Part shown: in pieces, positions 1 to 11,400 of the stretch
Layout of the letters: each line of letters opens with the position of its first letter
Numbering within the stretch: position 1 is the first letter of the stretch
Assembly (NCBI GenBank): GCA_000149265.1
Contig: CH003046.1
Location: forward strand, 1,368,717 to 1,432,716
Reading direction: 5' to 3'
Origin: Ciona savignyi
Taxonomy: Eukaryota; Chordata; Ascidiacea; Phlebobranchia; Cionidae
Length of the DNA stretch: 64,000 bases
Notes under the pieces: model-generated
What the model was told of the DNA's origin: nothing
What the model saw: the letters and a program-made list of their open reading frames with translations, nothing else
The model's database searches: none
Position numbers and translations under genes: made by a program

Positions 1-410
1 CTTATCCCAAAGACACTTACAACAAAACACTTACAACAGAGGCACTTACAACAAGACACTTACAACAAGACACTTACAACAAAGACACTTACAACAGACA
101 CACTTACAACATACACACTTACAACAAAACACTTACAACAAGACACTTACAACAGACACACTTACAACATACACACTTACAACAGACACACTTACAACAG
201 ACACAATTACAACAGACACACTTACAACAGACACACTTACAACAGACACACTTACAACAGACACACTTACAACAAAACACTTACAACAAAACACTTACAA
301 CAGACACACACAGACACACTTACAACAGACACACTTGCGACAAAGACAGGTACGACAAAGACACTTACAACGGAAACACTTACAACCGAGACACTTACAA
401 ACATTTACAA
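1..410 (+). repeat. Degenerate 15-bp minisatellite (intron of granulin gene)
   Basis: Imperfect units of the CTTACAACANANACA type run from the left edge to about 410, with variable unit lengths (13-15 bp). It is the same unit as the array at 1091-1600 but more diverged. It lies just upstream of the first granulin half-exon. Confidence 0.9.
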
Positions 411-538
411 CTGAGAATATTCTAGGTCTGCCCATTTAAGCATATATCCACACAACGAACAACCTGATTATGGTTGTGTGAATCTATATACATACCTATT
501 TGAATATGCAACTTATAGAGAACCGTTGTCACTTACAG

Positions 539-656
539 GCAGTATGCTGCAGTGACCACATCCATTGCTGTCCTGAAGGTTATACTTGTAATGTTGGTGG
601 TGGTACTTGTGTGAAACAAACCAACTCCGAAATCTTACCCTGGTTTACCAAGACAG
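539..656 (+). CDS. grn: Granulin exon: C-terminal half module
   Basis: Preceded by acceptor acttacag and followed by donor GT at 657-658; ends in phase 1. Encodes [17 protein letters not shown] and continues to PWFTKTG. Near-identical to the start of the exon at 1722. Confidence 0.88.
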
Positions 657-1910
657 GTGGTTTATTTAGCTAATAGCACATAAATTCATGTTTCCCATAG
701 AAACTTTGCTAAAATTGTGTTTCTGTGTCAGATTCATTGGCGATAAACAGTGGTATGGTTGTATGCCCTGATGGTCAGTCAGAGTGTCCAGATGGCAACA
801 CTTGCTGTAAACTTGCATCTGGCCAATATGGTTGCTGCCCACAACCTAACGTGAGTCACCCTTTACAATGTATTAATATACCAACAAAAATTTTTTAGAT
901 AACTTGTTTCTTAAAATGAAATATTTTACATCTGAGACCTTTTCTATTGAGACAATTACAACGGAGACTTAAAACAAAGACACTTGCCAAAGAAACCCTT
1001 AACCACAGAAACCTTTACAATAGAATTCCTCAGAACAAACTTTTACAACAGAGACACTACAAACAGACTCTTACAACAGAAACCCTTACATGCTTACAAC
1101 AGAGACACTTACAACAGAGACACTTACAACAGAGACACTTACAACAGAGACACTTACAACAGACACACTTACAACAGACACACTTACAACAGAGACACTT
1201 ACAACAGAGACACTTACAACAGAGACTCTTACAACAGAGACACTTACAACAGAGACACTTACAACAGAGACACTTACAACCGAGACACTTACAACAGAGA
1301 CACTTACAACAGAGACACTTACAACAGAGACACTCACAGCAGAGACACTTACAACAGAGACACTTACAACAGAGACACTTACAACAGAGACACTTACAAC
1401 AGAGACACTTACAACAGAGACACTTACAACAGAGACACTTACAACAGAGACCCTTACAACCGAGACACTTACAACAGAGACACTTACAACAGAGACACTT
1501 ACAACAGAGACCCTTACAACCGAGACACTTACAACAGAGACCCTTACAACAGAGACACTTACAACAGAGACACTTACAACAGAGACACTTGCAACTTAAA
1601 CTTTTACAACTGAGAAACTTCTTAAGTCTCCTGCCTGTTTGAACGTATTACCACACAACCAATAATCTATCTACATACCTATTTGAATAGGCAACTTATA
1701 GAAAACCGTTGTCACTTACAGGCAGTATGCTGCAGTGACCACATCCATTGCTGCCCTGAAGGTTATACTTGTAATGTTGGTGGTGGTACTTGTGTGAAGC
1801 AAAGCAACTCACAAATGTTAGTTGAGATGTTACAAGCCACTGTAGGTGTGGAGAAACTTCGATTCTCACCTAATGCGGAGGTCTTCGGTGAAAATCCGAA
1901 CGAAATTTAA
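539..1910 (+). CDS. grn: Granulin/progranulin-like protein, 3' part of gene
   Basis: Three exons are visible: 539-656, 732-850 and 1722-1910; reading phase is continuous (1, 0, stop). Exon 1 and exon 3 each encode the C-terminal half of a granulin module, starting [17 protein letters not shown] and ending GGGTCVKQ. Exon 2 encodes the N-terminal half, with [17 protein letters not shown] and [10 protein letters not shown]. Exons 2+3 together form one full 12-cysteine granulin. Each granulin module being split across two exons is typical of the family. The C-terminus is a 38-residue non-cysteine tail ending NPNEI. Family knowledge: granulins are secreted cysteine-rich growth-factor-like peptides released from a precursor. 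Earlier modules and the signal peptide lie left of the window. Exon 1 and exon 3, with about 55 bp of preceding intron, are nearly identical, implying a recent tandem duplication. Confidence 0.93.
732..850 (+). CDS. grn: Granulin exon: N-terminal half module
   Basis: Acceptor gtgtcag, donor gtgagt at 851. Enters in phase 1 (GAT split across the intron) and leaves in phase 0. Encodes [20 protein letters not shown] and GCCPQPN. Confidence 0.9.
1086..1605 (+). repeat. Near-perfect 15-bp minisatellite in granulin intron
   Basis: About 34 tandem copies of CTTACAACAGAGACA with few substitutions. Because the unit is 15 bp and contains no stop in several frames, long open frames appear (LQQRH, YNRDT and LTTET repeats on +, and SVSVV on -). 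None shows coding features and the array sits between two well-phased granulin exons, so it is read as intronic satellite. Confidence 0.95.
1722..1910 (+). CDS. grn: Granulin terminal exon
   Basis: Acceptor acttacag; 62 codons plus TAA at 1908-1910. Second granulin half ([14 protein letters not shown]...) followed by a tail ending GENPNEI. Confidence 0.92.
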   Translation, partial: AVCCSDHIHCCPEGYTCNVGGGTCVKQSNSQMLVEMLQATVGVEKLRFSPNAEVFGENPNEI

Positions 1911-4236
1911 ATCTCAACTTACTATGCAGTATTGTTCTATGTAGTTATAATTACCTTTCCATCCATATTTTGTTTTAAACAAATGAATTCATCAATGTAG
2001 GAAGTATTTATTATATATCAATGAAATACAATTATTTACTTTGGTTGGTGTTCTCTTTATTTCTAATTGAAACGGTTGCGTTGACCAAAAAACGTTTGTG
2101 GTATGCCAAATTTTAAATAGATTGGAAATGATAATGTGGTTTAGACAGTGAAAACCACTTTCTAGTCTCGTTATTTGCATTTAAAGAGAAAAAATTTAAT
2201 GGCTGGAAAATTCTTTGTTGTGTTGCGTTTCAGCTCGGTTTATTTTAATGTTGCTCGTTCTATATCATCCACCGCCACAATGCAACTACACAACTGTACT
2301 ACTCGTATCTTTACAACAACTAATCGCTTTAAGCAAAAATGTACAGTTAATTATACGGAAAATCAGGCAATCAAGTAATCAACAAAACAAGGCAATAACG
2401 TAAAACCGGCGAGCGTCCAAAAATGCAAGGAATTTAAACCCACCACATAGAAATAAAATAAAACTTTACAGTTGCTTCAACTGGGTATTCGTTGTGGTTC
2501 TGAAGCAGCTAAATGTTCAGGAATTAAAGAGCTGAATGTTATTCAAAAGTAACCTGGTGGTTGGTCGGTGTTCTTCGACACCACTAAGTGGACATTGCAT
2601 GTTATGTGATGATAAAATATTAAACAACTTAAAACATGAACTGCCAAATAAACTTGAACAAATTTTCATAAAGCTTCGTCGAAACCGCAAACAAATAATA
2701 TATGCAGGAACATTTAAAACAAATACGATTTCCCTTGCCATAGCAACAAATAATTCACAGTCACACAAACGTCACATGGTTAAATTAATTTTTTATTTAA
2801 ATTTGGTAGTCTTTTTTCGTGTATATCTAATCTTTAATATTTAACAAATACGAGAATGTCTACTGACATGCTATCACTTCATAATTACTTACTAAATAAA
2901 GAATGTGTTTTGTCAATAATATGTCGCACCTTGCAATATGGTTTTCGAATATAACATTAACACAAAACAAAATATTTTAACTGGCGCTTAGGAAAGAGGT
3001 AAATTTGCAACCAAACAACGAAATCACTCATTGTAAAATACGACCAGCTTCTTGTGTTAACCATATACTGGTGCCATAAGTCTGGAAGTCATGCGAAGTT
3101 CTACAATGGGCTGAGTAAAGCGTTTTTTAAAAGACAGCGAGCAAGTTAGATGTATATTTTAAATTTAATTTGCTCAGTCATTCGAGTAAAATTGCCAATG
3201 ACAACTGTATTGTTTTAAACCATTTAAATTTCTTAAAAAAAACAATTTGATGAGGCAAATCAATTTCAAATTATTTTTTATGTTAATTTATCCATGATGA
3301 GATGTCATTCAAATTACAGAAGTTAGGCGAATTGTCCATACGAACCCTATCTTATTTCCACCGGTTAGTCTGGCGTTTTAGTGCGAAGCTTTTCAACCGA
3401 AAGTTTGCGGATCCTGAACTGGTCGCTAGCTAGTCGGTTGTGTCCTTTGTCAAGGCATTTAACGGACATTTCCTGTACCCAGCGGATTAATGGGTTTTAA
3501 CAAATTGAGAGTTTAAATCATACACAAAACACTGCAATAGCTCCTGTAACTCCACGATGGGCGCGAGGTGATCTGACGATTGCGCGTGTGTTAACCCCCT
3601 TAGTTTCCAAAGTAATATCAGTGCCGATTCAAATTAGGATGTTTTGTTACTTAGAAACACCACTTAGTCTAACGTACCTTATCATAACTATAAAGTTCTA
3701 AACTCCAACCACTAGGGTCACACACGAATCCTTAAAGCAGTGCTAAACTGTGGCTGTTGTGGATAGTAAAATGCAACAAGCTTGGAACTGGAATCAGCAT
3801 TTATTACCAGTGATGACGACATTCCAATTCTATGTGGGAAACCTTTCCTCTGTTACAGGAATGTGCAAAGGTGAAAATCACACAATTTTATTATTGTTCC
3901 TGAAACATCCGTCAGAGTTTACACTGTCGGATATCTAAAGAAACAACGTTGTTAAAGTATTTGAAACATGGAACTGTTATAGAATTCTGAAAATAAAGAA
4001 TTTTGCTACAAATGAATAAGCAAACACTACACATTGTGATTAATAAGACATGGAAACGAAAAAATAGTGAAAAAAAGACGATGGAAAAACGAGATGGATA
4101 ACAATACAACAATAATGACCAAATAAATATTTCAAGCAAGAAGATATATAGATATCAAAGCAAATAGAGACGTTTCACCTTACACTAAATATTTATAAAC
4201 CTGAGGAGACAAGTTTAAATTTGCTATCAGACTTGA
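1911..4236. other. Intergenic between granulin and SNRK
   Basis: Convergent 3' ends (granulin +, SNRK -). AT-rich, no convincing exon. AATAAA-type hexamers occur around 2452-2460 on +. One SINE copy lies at 3361-3605. Confidence 0.6.
3361..3605 (+). mobile_element. tRNA-derived SINE copy
   Basis: Head resembles a tRNA promoter region (CCGGTTAGTC ... CAACCGAAAG), followed by the family body: GCTAGCTAGTCGGTTGTGTC, an 'AAGGCATTTAACGGACAT' segment, 'GATTAATGGGTT', 'CACTGCAATAGCTCC' and 'GCGAGGTGATCTGACGATTG'. The same order is found in at least ten other places in the window. Confidence 0.8.
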
Positions 4237-5477
4237 TCACATAAGCGAACAACAATCCTGAGATTTTACTTTTTTAACCAACGAACTTTCAGGTCTATGA
4301 ACGTTCTGCCCATTGATGGTCAAACTGTTCTTGTAGCTGCTCAGTCTTAATAACAGCCGACTCTGTTTGTTGGATCCCCCATTTTTTGCCTCACAAGATC
4401 GCTTGGTTTGGTTGTCATGACTTTTCTTTGAACGCATCATTTCTTCAGAAGCTGATACTTCTTTGTTCTTGTTGGTGGAATCCGACCAAGTTTCCATCAG
4501 CGCTGTGTTAACGAGAACTCCGTTAAAAGCGGTAGGTGGGCAGGGGGATGGGGGTAACTCATTCACGGGGTCCACAGCGAACTTGCTCTCACTACAAGTG
4601 GAAGACGCGATGCTGAGGTTGCTCCGTTTGACGAGGATCGCTTCGTTCGCAACCACCGCTGGGTTCTCACTCGGCTCCGTGAAATGGTCATGTGGGCATG
4701 TGGGGTTGGTGAGGGCTCCGTACTTGGACCCAGTGACAAGCGCTTTTTGTTTTCCCCCACAAAGTGCGCACGTGTGAGGATTTGAGAAGTTGGAGAGGTT
4801 CACTGTCTTCTTGTGGTGCAATCCGCACGGATTGGTGCAAGCCGTTCGACCTTGAAAAACACACCCAGCGGAAGAGGATTTTGAAATTAAAGTGAAATTC
4901 TGATATTTCCGATTTGTTTGGCAATTATTTTGATGGCAGCGCAAAACCAGCCTCGTGTCGCTTCTGGTGGAACTGGTGTTCTTGTTCGATCGAACATTCC
5001 CTGCGAGACATCCCCGACATGTTGCAAGACTCGCCGAGCTGCTACGAGCGCTACGACTCCCCCCCACCCCCGATTCCACACTCCGACTTCGATGAGCGAA
5101 CACATTAATTATCTTCCCGTCCGAGCCATCGAGCAGGATGTGTCTCTTCGATGACAGATTCGTGAACATCGCGTTGTTCAAGGCTCCTGTCTGTCCAGAG
5201 TTACCCTCACCAACTCCAGCCCCAGAGGATTCATTCGTACCCCCACCACCTGAATGTCCATCAGCAGGTGCCCCATGTTCACCCACATCCCCCCTCCCCC
5301 CAGCAGGTCCCGCCCCCCCATCATCACGGTCCTCGCTGGAGTCCCGCGAATACCTCAGCATCATGTTGGACACGATGGAGCTGAGAGTGCTCTGACTCGT
5401 TCGACTGCTCTCGCTCTCTTCATCGCTTGTCTCACCACTGCTCACTCGATGGCTCCCATGTCTCCGCTCCGCACGAC
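4237..5477 (-). CDS. snrk: SNRK last coding exon
   Basis: Acceptor tttgttgcag joins in phase; 412 residues and TGA at 4237-4239. [13 protein letters not shown] near the start matches the SNRK acidic-serine block. The rest is low complexity. The ORF stays open upstream of the acceptor to 5589, see findings. Confidence 0.9.
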
Positions 5478-8400
5478 CTGCAACAAACGGAATATATGCA
5501 ACGTTCAGAGCGTTCTGCCCATTGATGGTCAAACTGTTGTTATAGCTGCTCAGTCTTAATAACAGCCGGCTCTCAATAACAGCTGGCATTCACCCAATAT
5601 GCGCCCAGTATGTGCAACACTTGCGTAAGTCAGCCTCCAACAACAAAATATATATGTTTAATGTCGACCCTTTTAAACCTTAGTATTCCAACCAGGGGAA
5701 CAAAACTTATGCCAAAATTGCTATGGGTTTGCAAACTAATTATCTCATGGGTTTGCAAACTGTTCATCTAATCATAAGGTTGCCATAGGCTGCACTCACC
5801 TGCCCTTCCACCTGGCAAGCTGTTGGCTTGATGTCTGGGTGACTTGTGGTTGGGTCGTGTTGACGAAATGGAGTGACGGGAGGCAAAGGGGCGCCGGGGG
5901 AATTCCCCCGATCCCACATGCATTGAGTCCCCCTCACCCTCGTTTTCCTCGCAAATCTCGTTGAGAACCGGGGCACTTCGACGCTTCTTGATGCGTTTCA
6001 ATTGCACAGAGGCTCGCTGCAATCTGTGACAATCCAACATTATACCTCCCATGCGAAATCTATCCCAACCCATTGTTGTGTATCAACATACGAAAAAAAC
6101 AAGCCACTGGTAACTGTTGGGTTAAAACCTAGGACATAAAAAGGTTTTAACCCACTGGGAAAACGCCAGGTGTGTTATTACACAAGAATCTGTAAGATTA
6201 CCTCATGCCCAGTGCCGGGTTAATAAAGATATTTTGTGCTTTTAATTATTTGAACATTCTTTAAATGTGGTAGAACCTATTAATCCACTAGGAACAGGCG
6301 ATATCAAGTGCCTTAAAGAACACACACGAACAGTTAGTAAACGGTTCGATCCTGAAACCCTTTAGATGAAAAGCGATGTACTAGCACCAACCAAGCTATT
6401 TGGCCAACGTAATGAGACAGACACGACATACTTCCCAAAATATATCCCACTTCTTAGACACACTGATAATCCAAAAAGACACAAAAAGCAAAGATGGGAT
6501 CGTATAAAACAATTTTCCCTAAAGTGCTATATTACTTTCTTCAAGTTTAGTGAATTTTAACTAAACTTTACTTTAGAACTTCGCCATAAATATAAAAATA
6601 CATAAACTTGTCTCGTCATAGTAAACATGAATTGTTATAAGATTAAGTTTAATTTTGAGTTTAAATCATTATGTAATTTATTATTAAAAGATTTAGTTTG
6701 TATTTTGGTTTAATTTGAAAATGTAGGTTTTTCCATCCCTGAAAACCCTCAAATTGGTTTCTGTGTTGGTCAACACAAAATACTCACTGGGATGCGAGCA
6801 TTGTTGGATTGACCATATCGCCATCTGGTGGATCGGCTTCGTCGTCGGTGGTGGTTTGTGAGCGACTTCTCTCTTCCTCCTCAATGAGAGTATCGATTCC
6901 TCCCCGTATCACGCTGAACCCGTGGCGCGGGGTGATGGTGAGGTGCTCCCGGATGTACGAGGGCGAGGCACGTCGATCAGCTCGCGTGGAATCGTCTGAA
7001 CTTGAACTTGTCGTCCGTGAGCGAGGGATTTCGCGCTGTGTGGAGGTACTTGGAGGGAGGAGGCTCGACTGCTTGCATGGGGTGGGCAGGGTGGCGTCGA
7101 GCTGGCTGCATGGGGGTTGCGGGAGGTTCGGAAGGGTTGCTTCATCAGTCTTGACCGAGTCTGAGTTATTGCAGGACATCGACTCCGCTTGTTGACTCAA
7201 CTTCTTCTCAGCGAGCAGGAAATATGTGGAAGTGATGTAATCGTATCGATCCTCTTGCAGTGATGCCAGAATTTCAGCTTCGTCTGCCAGTTGAGCTGCG
7301 GAATGGGGTGTTTGGCAACATAACAATACAATGAGAATTATTTTTTAATGAATAACAATAACCAGCATAAACTCCTTTTTTCGTGGAAATTTGAAATAAT
7401 TACACTACCAAGTGCTGTCAGAATAGATAAAGGAACAAGGGTAAATTATAATTATTTCTATTTCATGCCTTTTCAGACCATTATGGTAAGTTCTAATGTT
7501 CATGGCCCCAGTGTGTTAGCATGGAACCGCCAATACTAATATAATCTGGTAATAAAGTCATTCACCCGCCACCATTCTGCCCAGGATTTCTTGGTGAAGT
7601 TCATCGGAAATCACATTCCTTGTTAGAATTGGGGTTGAATTCCTACGAGCACGCCCCAGAGATTTAGCCCCCTTCAACCATGGGTGTGTGATGATGTCAT
7701 TCAAGCCGATACGCTCCGAAGGCTCTCTGTGAACGAAACAACATGAATCATACCGATCTACATATATCGCGAAATCCTATTAGTATGGGATATTCATGTT
7801 TATCCATGTGAAAGCGTAAGTGTTTTTAACCTGATCAGATAACTTCGCGGCCATTGTCAGTTTTGTGAAGCTATTGCAGTGTGTTATGTTTGATTAAGAT
7901 TTCTTTCAATTGTGGTAGAACCCTTTAATTCACCAGGTTTGGTTGATGTTTGTTAAGTCCCTTGTCCAGGTACATAATAGCTAGCAACCAGTATGAAATT
8001 GCAACCATTTATCTGAAAGTCAACAAACTAACTGACAAATCAAATTTGTCCGATGATTGTGTTGTGGTAAATGTTTTTGGAACATGATTTTTGTTCTTTT
8101 ATAATGTTTTGCATAAGTAGAAATTTTGTTTATCCTAGTAGTAAACAGGTGCAACCAGATGGATAGCCGTGTATGGTAATACTTAAACTAACTTAAACTA
8201 ATTCTACAATCATTTGAATCTGTTATAACATCCACTCATGTTTGGTCAACTGTATCTACAAGCTACACTTTCATAAAAAAACAACTGAGATTCTGTTTTA
8301 TTTCAAACTGATTAACTACAAGAAAGGAATGAAACTTACTTGATGATCATTCGTTGGATTAAATCCTGGCAAGCAGAGCTGACATGGTCAAGCACAGTGT

Positions 8401-11400
8401 ATCGACAATCCATTATATTTATCAACGTTTCACTGTCGTTGGCTTCATTGAATGGGGCGATACCACATACCAACATGTAGAGAATAACTCCTAGAAATGT
8501 TGGTTAGTTAGCTTATATGGGAATTAGACGGTCAGTCAAAAGGTTGTGGGATTTAATCAGCCTCAAGCTAGTCAGCTGTTTCCTTGGACAATGCACTGAG
8601 GGACATAGTTTAAATCTGGTGGTTTAATGGGTTGGGATAAAATGATGGCAATTACCATATCTATTGTTTTCAACACACTGCAATAGCTCCAGTAACTTAA
8701 CTGTAAGCAAGAGTATCAGAATCTATCAAATTTCGCACAAGTAAAAATTAACTGGCTTGTGAAAGCTCACGCAGGTAGCGTGAGTTAACCTTTCACGCAA
8801 GTAATGGGAGTATATTTTAAATCTGGTATTATAACAATTTGGCATTATGCTGCTGTAAGTAGAGCAACGGGAGTAAACATGGCTCGCAACTGTGGTTTGT
8901 ATGACGTAACAACTGTTTAATTCAGATATTATAACACTTTTACATTATGGTGCTGATGTAAGTATTATAGACTCCAGTATTCGGACGCGGCATGTGTATA
9001 ATAAAAATACAGTTGCAATAATGAGGTTTTTTTTATTTCTGTATATGTCAGTTGAATAGAAAACTTTAATTAGTTTTAATTAGGAGTATAAACCCTTTGC
9101 TGTAACCCACAAACATGCATGTTATGTCCCATCCGCATATTGGATCACCACCAGGTATGGTGTCTTAACATTGAACCAGGAGTACTGTAAAATTATATTT
9201 TCACTAACATTGTTGGCTATTTAAATCGTGATGATTTGAAAAGCTTTTGCACATAATAGCATACATGAGTTTTAATTGATGAATTGTTTTTTATACCACA
9301 AACGCCATAAAAAGTTGCTATATCCGCTAACAAAACTGAGAGGAAATGAAACCAACAATAAAATTATGTGGTTTAGTTGCATGGTATAGTTACATAATTC
9401 AGTATGTGGGAGTAAGGTGGGACGTAGTACTATTGGATATCACTTGTATATCTTAGGTATTATCTTAACCTTACACCATTCAGTTATTTATTTGTTTTAC
9501 CCTTTTCACCACAATAACTCCAGTCAACCACAGCCGATATATATGTATCTTTTACGATATATTCAATTGGTCTTATTGGTCTTAAAGTTATGGAAAATAT
9601 AAAGAGTATGGTTATATAGTTCAATTCATAAAATGGTAAGAATGGCATATTATTACCATTAATATCAATTAGTATGCACCGCCACTGCCACAGCCATTTA
9701 TTAGTAACAGGAAAAGGTGTCATGTATCACATCAAAACCCTTTCCCCTGATAATTCATGTAATGTTCTATGGATGAACACATGATTCACATTAAGGTCCA
9801 GAAACTCTACACAGCGCATGCTCACTAATTTGGCTGGCAACTAAAAGATATTGTAAAGTTTTCGAGCAACTTTTATACATAAAGGTTTATCGAGTTTAAA
9901 CCTATTAGAAGTTATCCAAAATATATATGGTAAATTTAAACATCTACAAGTATTTCATCGATGAGTCATTTTGCCAGCTTCATAATCAATAAATAGAGAT
10001 GTGCAACGGTTAAAGGTTAACTGATGGACCGATTTGAATTTAGTCAACCACAAAATAAAAAAAATGATTAACCGATTTGTGTGTAAACAAATTTTTTTGT
10101 GAGAAGCTTAGTAGTCTATACATTACTTTTTAGAGTTTTAAATTTCTATAAAACGGATTTTTGAACTGGCAGACCAAAAACCAAGATATGGTCAAGTTAC
10201 TTATTGAAACGGTTTTAGAATCATACACATTTAAACAGTTGCAGACACACATAGTATTGCCATAACCCACCGAGACTCCACACGTCCACAGCTGGGGCAT
10301 CGTACTCCTCCCCGAGCAATATCTCCGGCGCCGAGTACGCCAACGAGCCACACGAGGTCGACAGCTTCTCACCCGGTTTGTAGCGATTGCTGAACCCGAA
10401 GTCCGTGAGCTTCACCAAACCTTGGCTCTCGAAAAAGACAACGTTTTCCGGCTTCAGGTCACGGTGCACGACATGGAGTTTGTGGCAGTATGCAATCGCA
10501 CTCACAATCTGTTATTTTCAAAATATTACCAAACCACTTCCTAACGCAGCAATAGGAAAGATTACAGTGCAATTTGTTAAGACTGGTGGTGTACACCGGT
10601 ACTGGTTACATATTTATGAATGAGCTGACTACTAAAATAATATTCAGCATTTAATGGAGAGCTTAATAACATTAATACCTATTAGAAAATACCCTCACGA
10701 ATTAACATGGTTTATTTTATAAGGGCTGAATTACAAATGTGTTGGTTATAACCACAGGGTGTGACTCACTTGTGCAAAGTATTCCTTTGCATGGTCTTCA
10801 TGCAAGCCACGCTCATGTCGCATGATGTAGTCGAACATATCTCCTCCATCCCCCAACTCCAGTATCAGGTACAATTTGCTTGCTGTCTCTATCACTTGGT
10901 ACAATTTCACCTGGAAAAATGATCAACGGGATAATCCAACCACTTTAGCTCAACCTTAGACCAAATCAGCACTTTTGCATGTGGTTGTTATATGCATGTT
11001 AGGCAGAGGGTGTACAACCAGTGATGCAGCCAGCAGCACTTCATGGTAAAAGCTTTCTAGGTTTTTAGTTTAAATTTCAAACGGTACTGGTGGCCACATG
11101 CTCTACTACTAAATGACTCTAGATGACTAAATAAAACATGGGCCATGGCCAAAACATTTATTTTTATTTTCACATTTGTAATCCAAAGATATATAGAGCA
11201 CTGCTTGTGGGCTAAAACAAACAAATTGCATCTTGTATAACAACCACTGTTTAATACCATGCCCTTTACATTGTACAGTTCCACCAGAGAACACTACCTA
11301 GCATACCTAGCAGACCTTTACAATGCAGAGGGACCCCTTCTTACAGCTAAAAACAACAGTCCAGAGGTAAAAGTGTTAACCGAGCAACTGGGTATAGGTG

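Noticed and set aside
947-1642. Long ORFs encoding LQQRH, YNRDT or LTTET repeats
   Set aside because: Pure translation of a 15-bp satellite, open in several frames, and lying between phased granulin exons.
2472-2552. Possible short + strand last exon (TTG CTT CAA CTG ... AAG TAA after a tttacag)
   Set aside because: 27 codons, no recognisable family and no upstream exon that joins in phase.
2536-2844. 102-codon + ORF in the granulin-SNRK interval
   Set aside because: AT-rich composition, no motif, no splice context.
4463-5395. Several + strand ORFs opposite the last SNRK exon
   Set aside because: Antisense shadows of the SNRK coding sequence.
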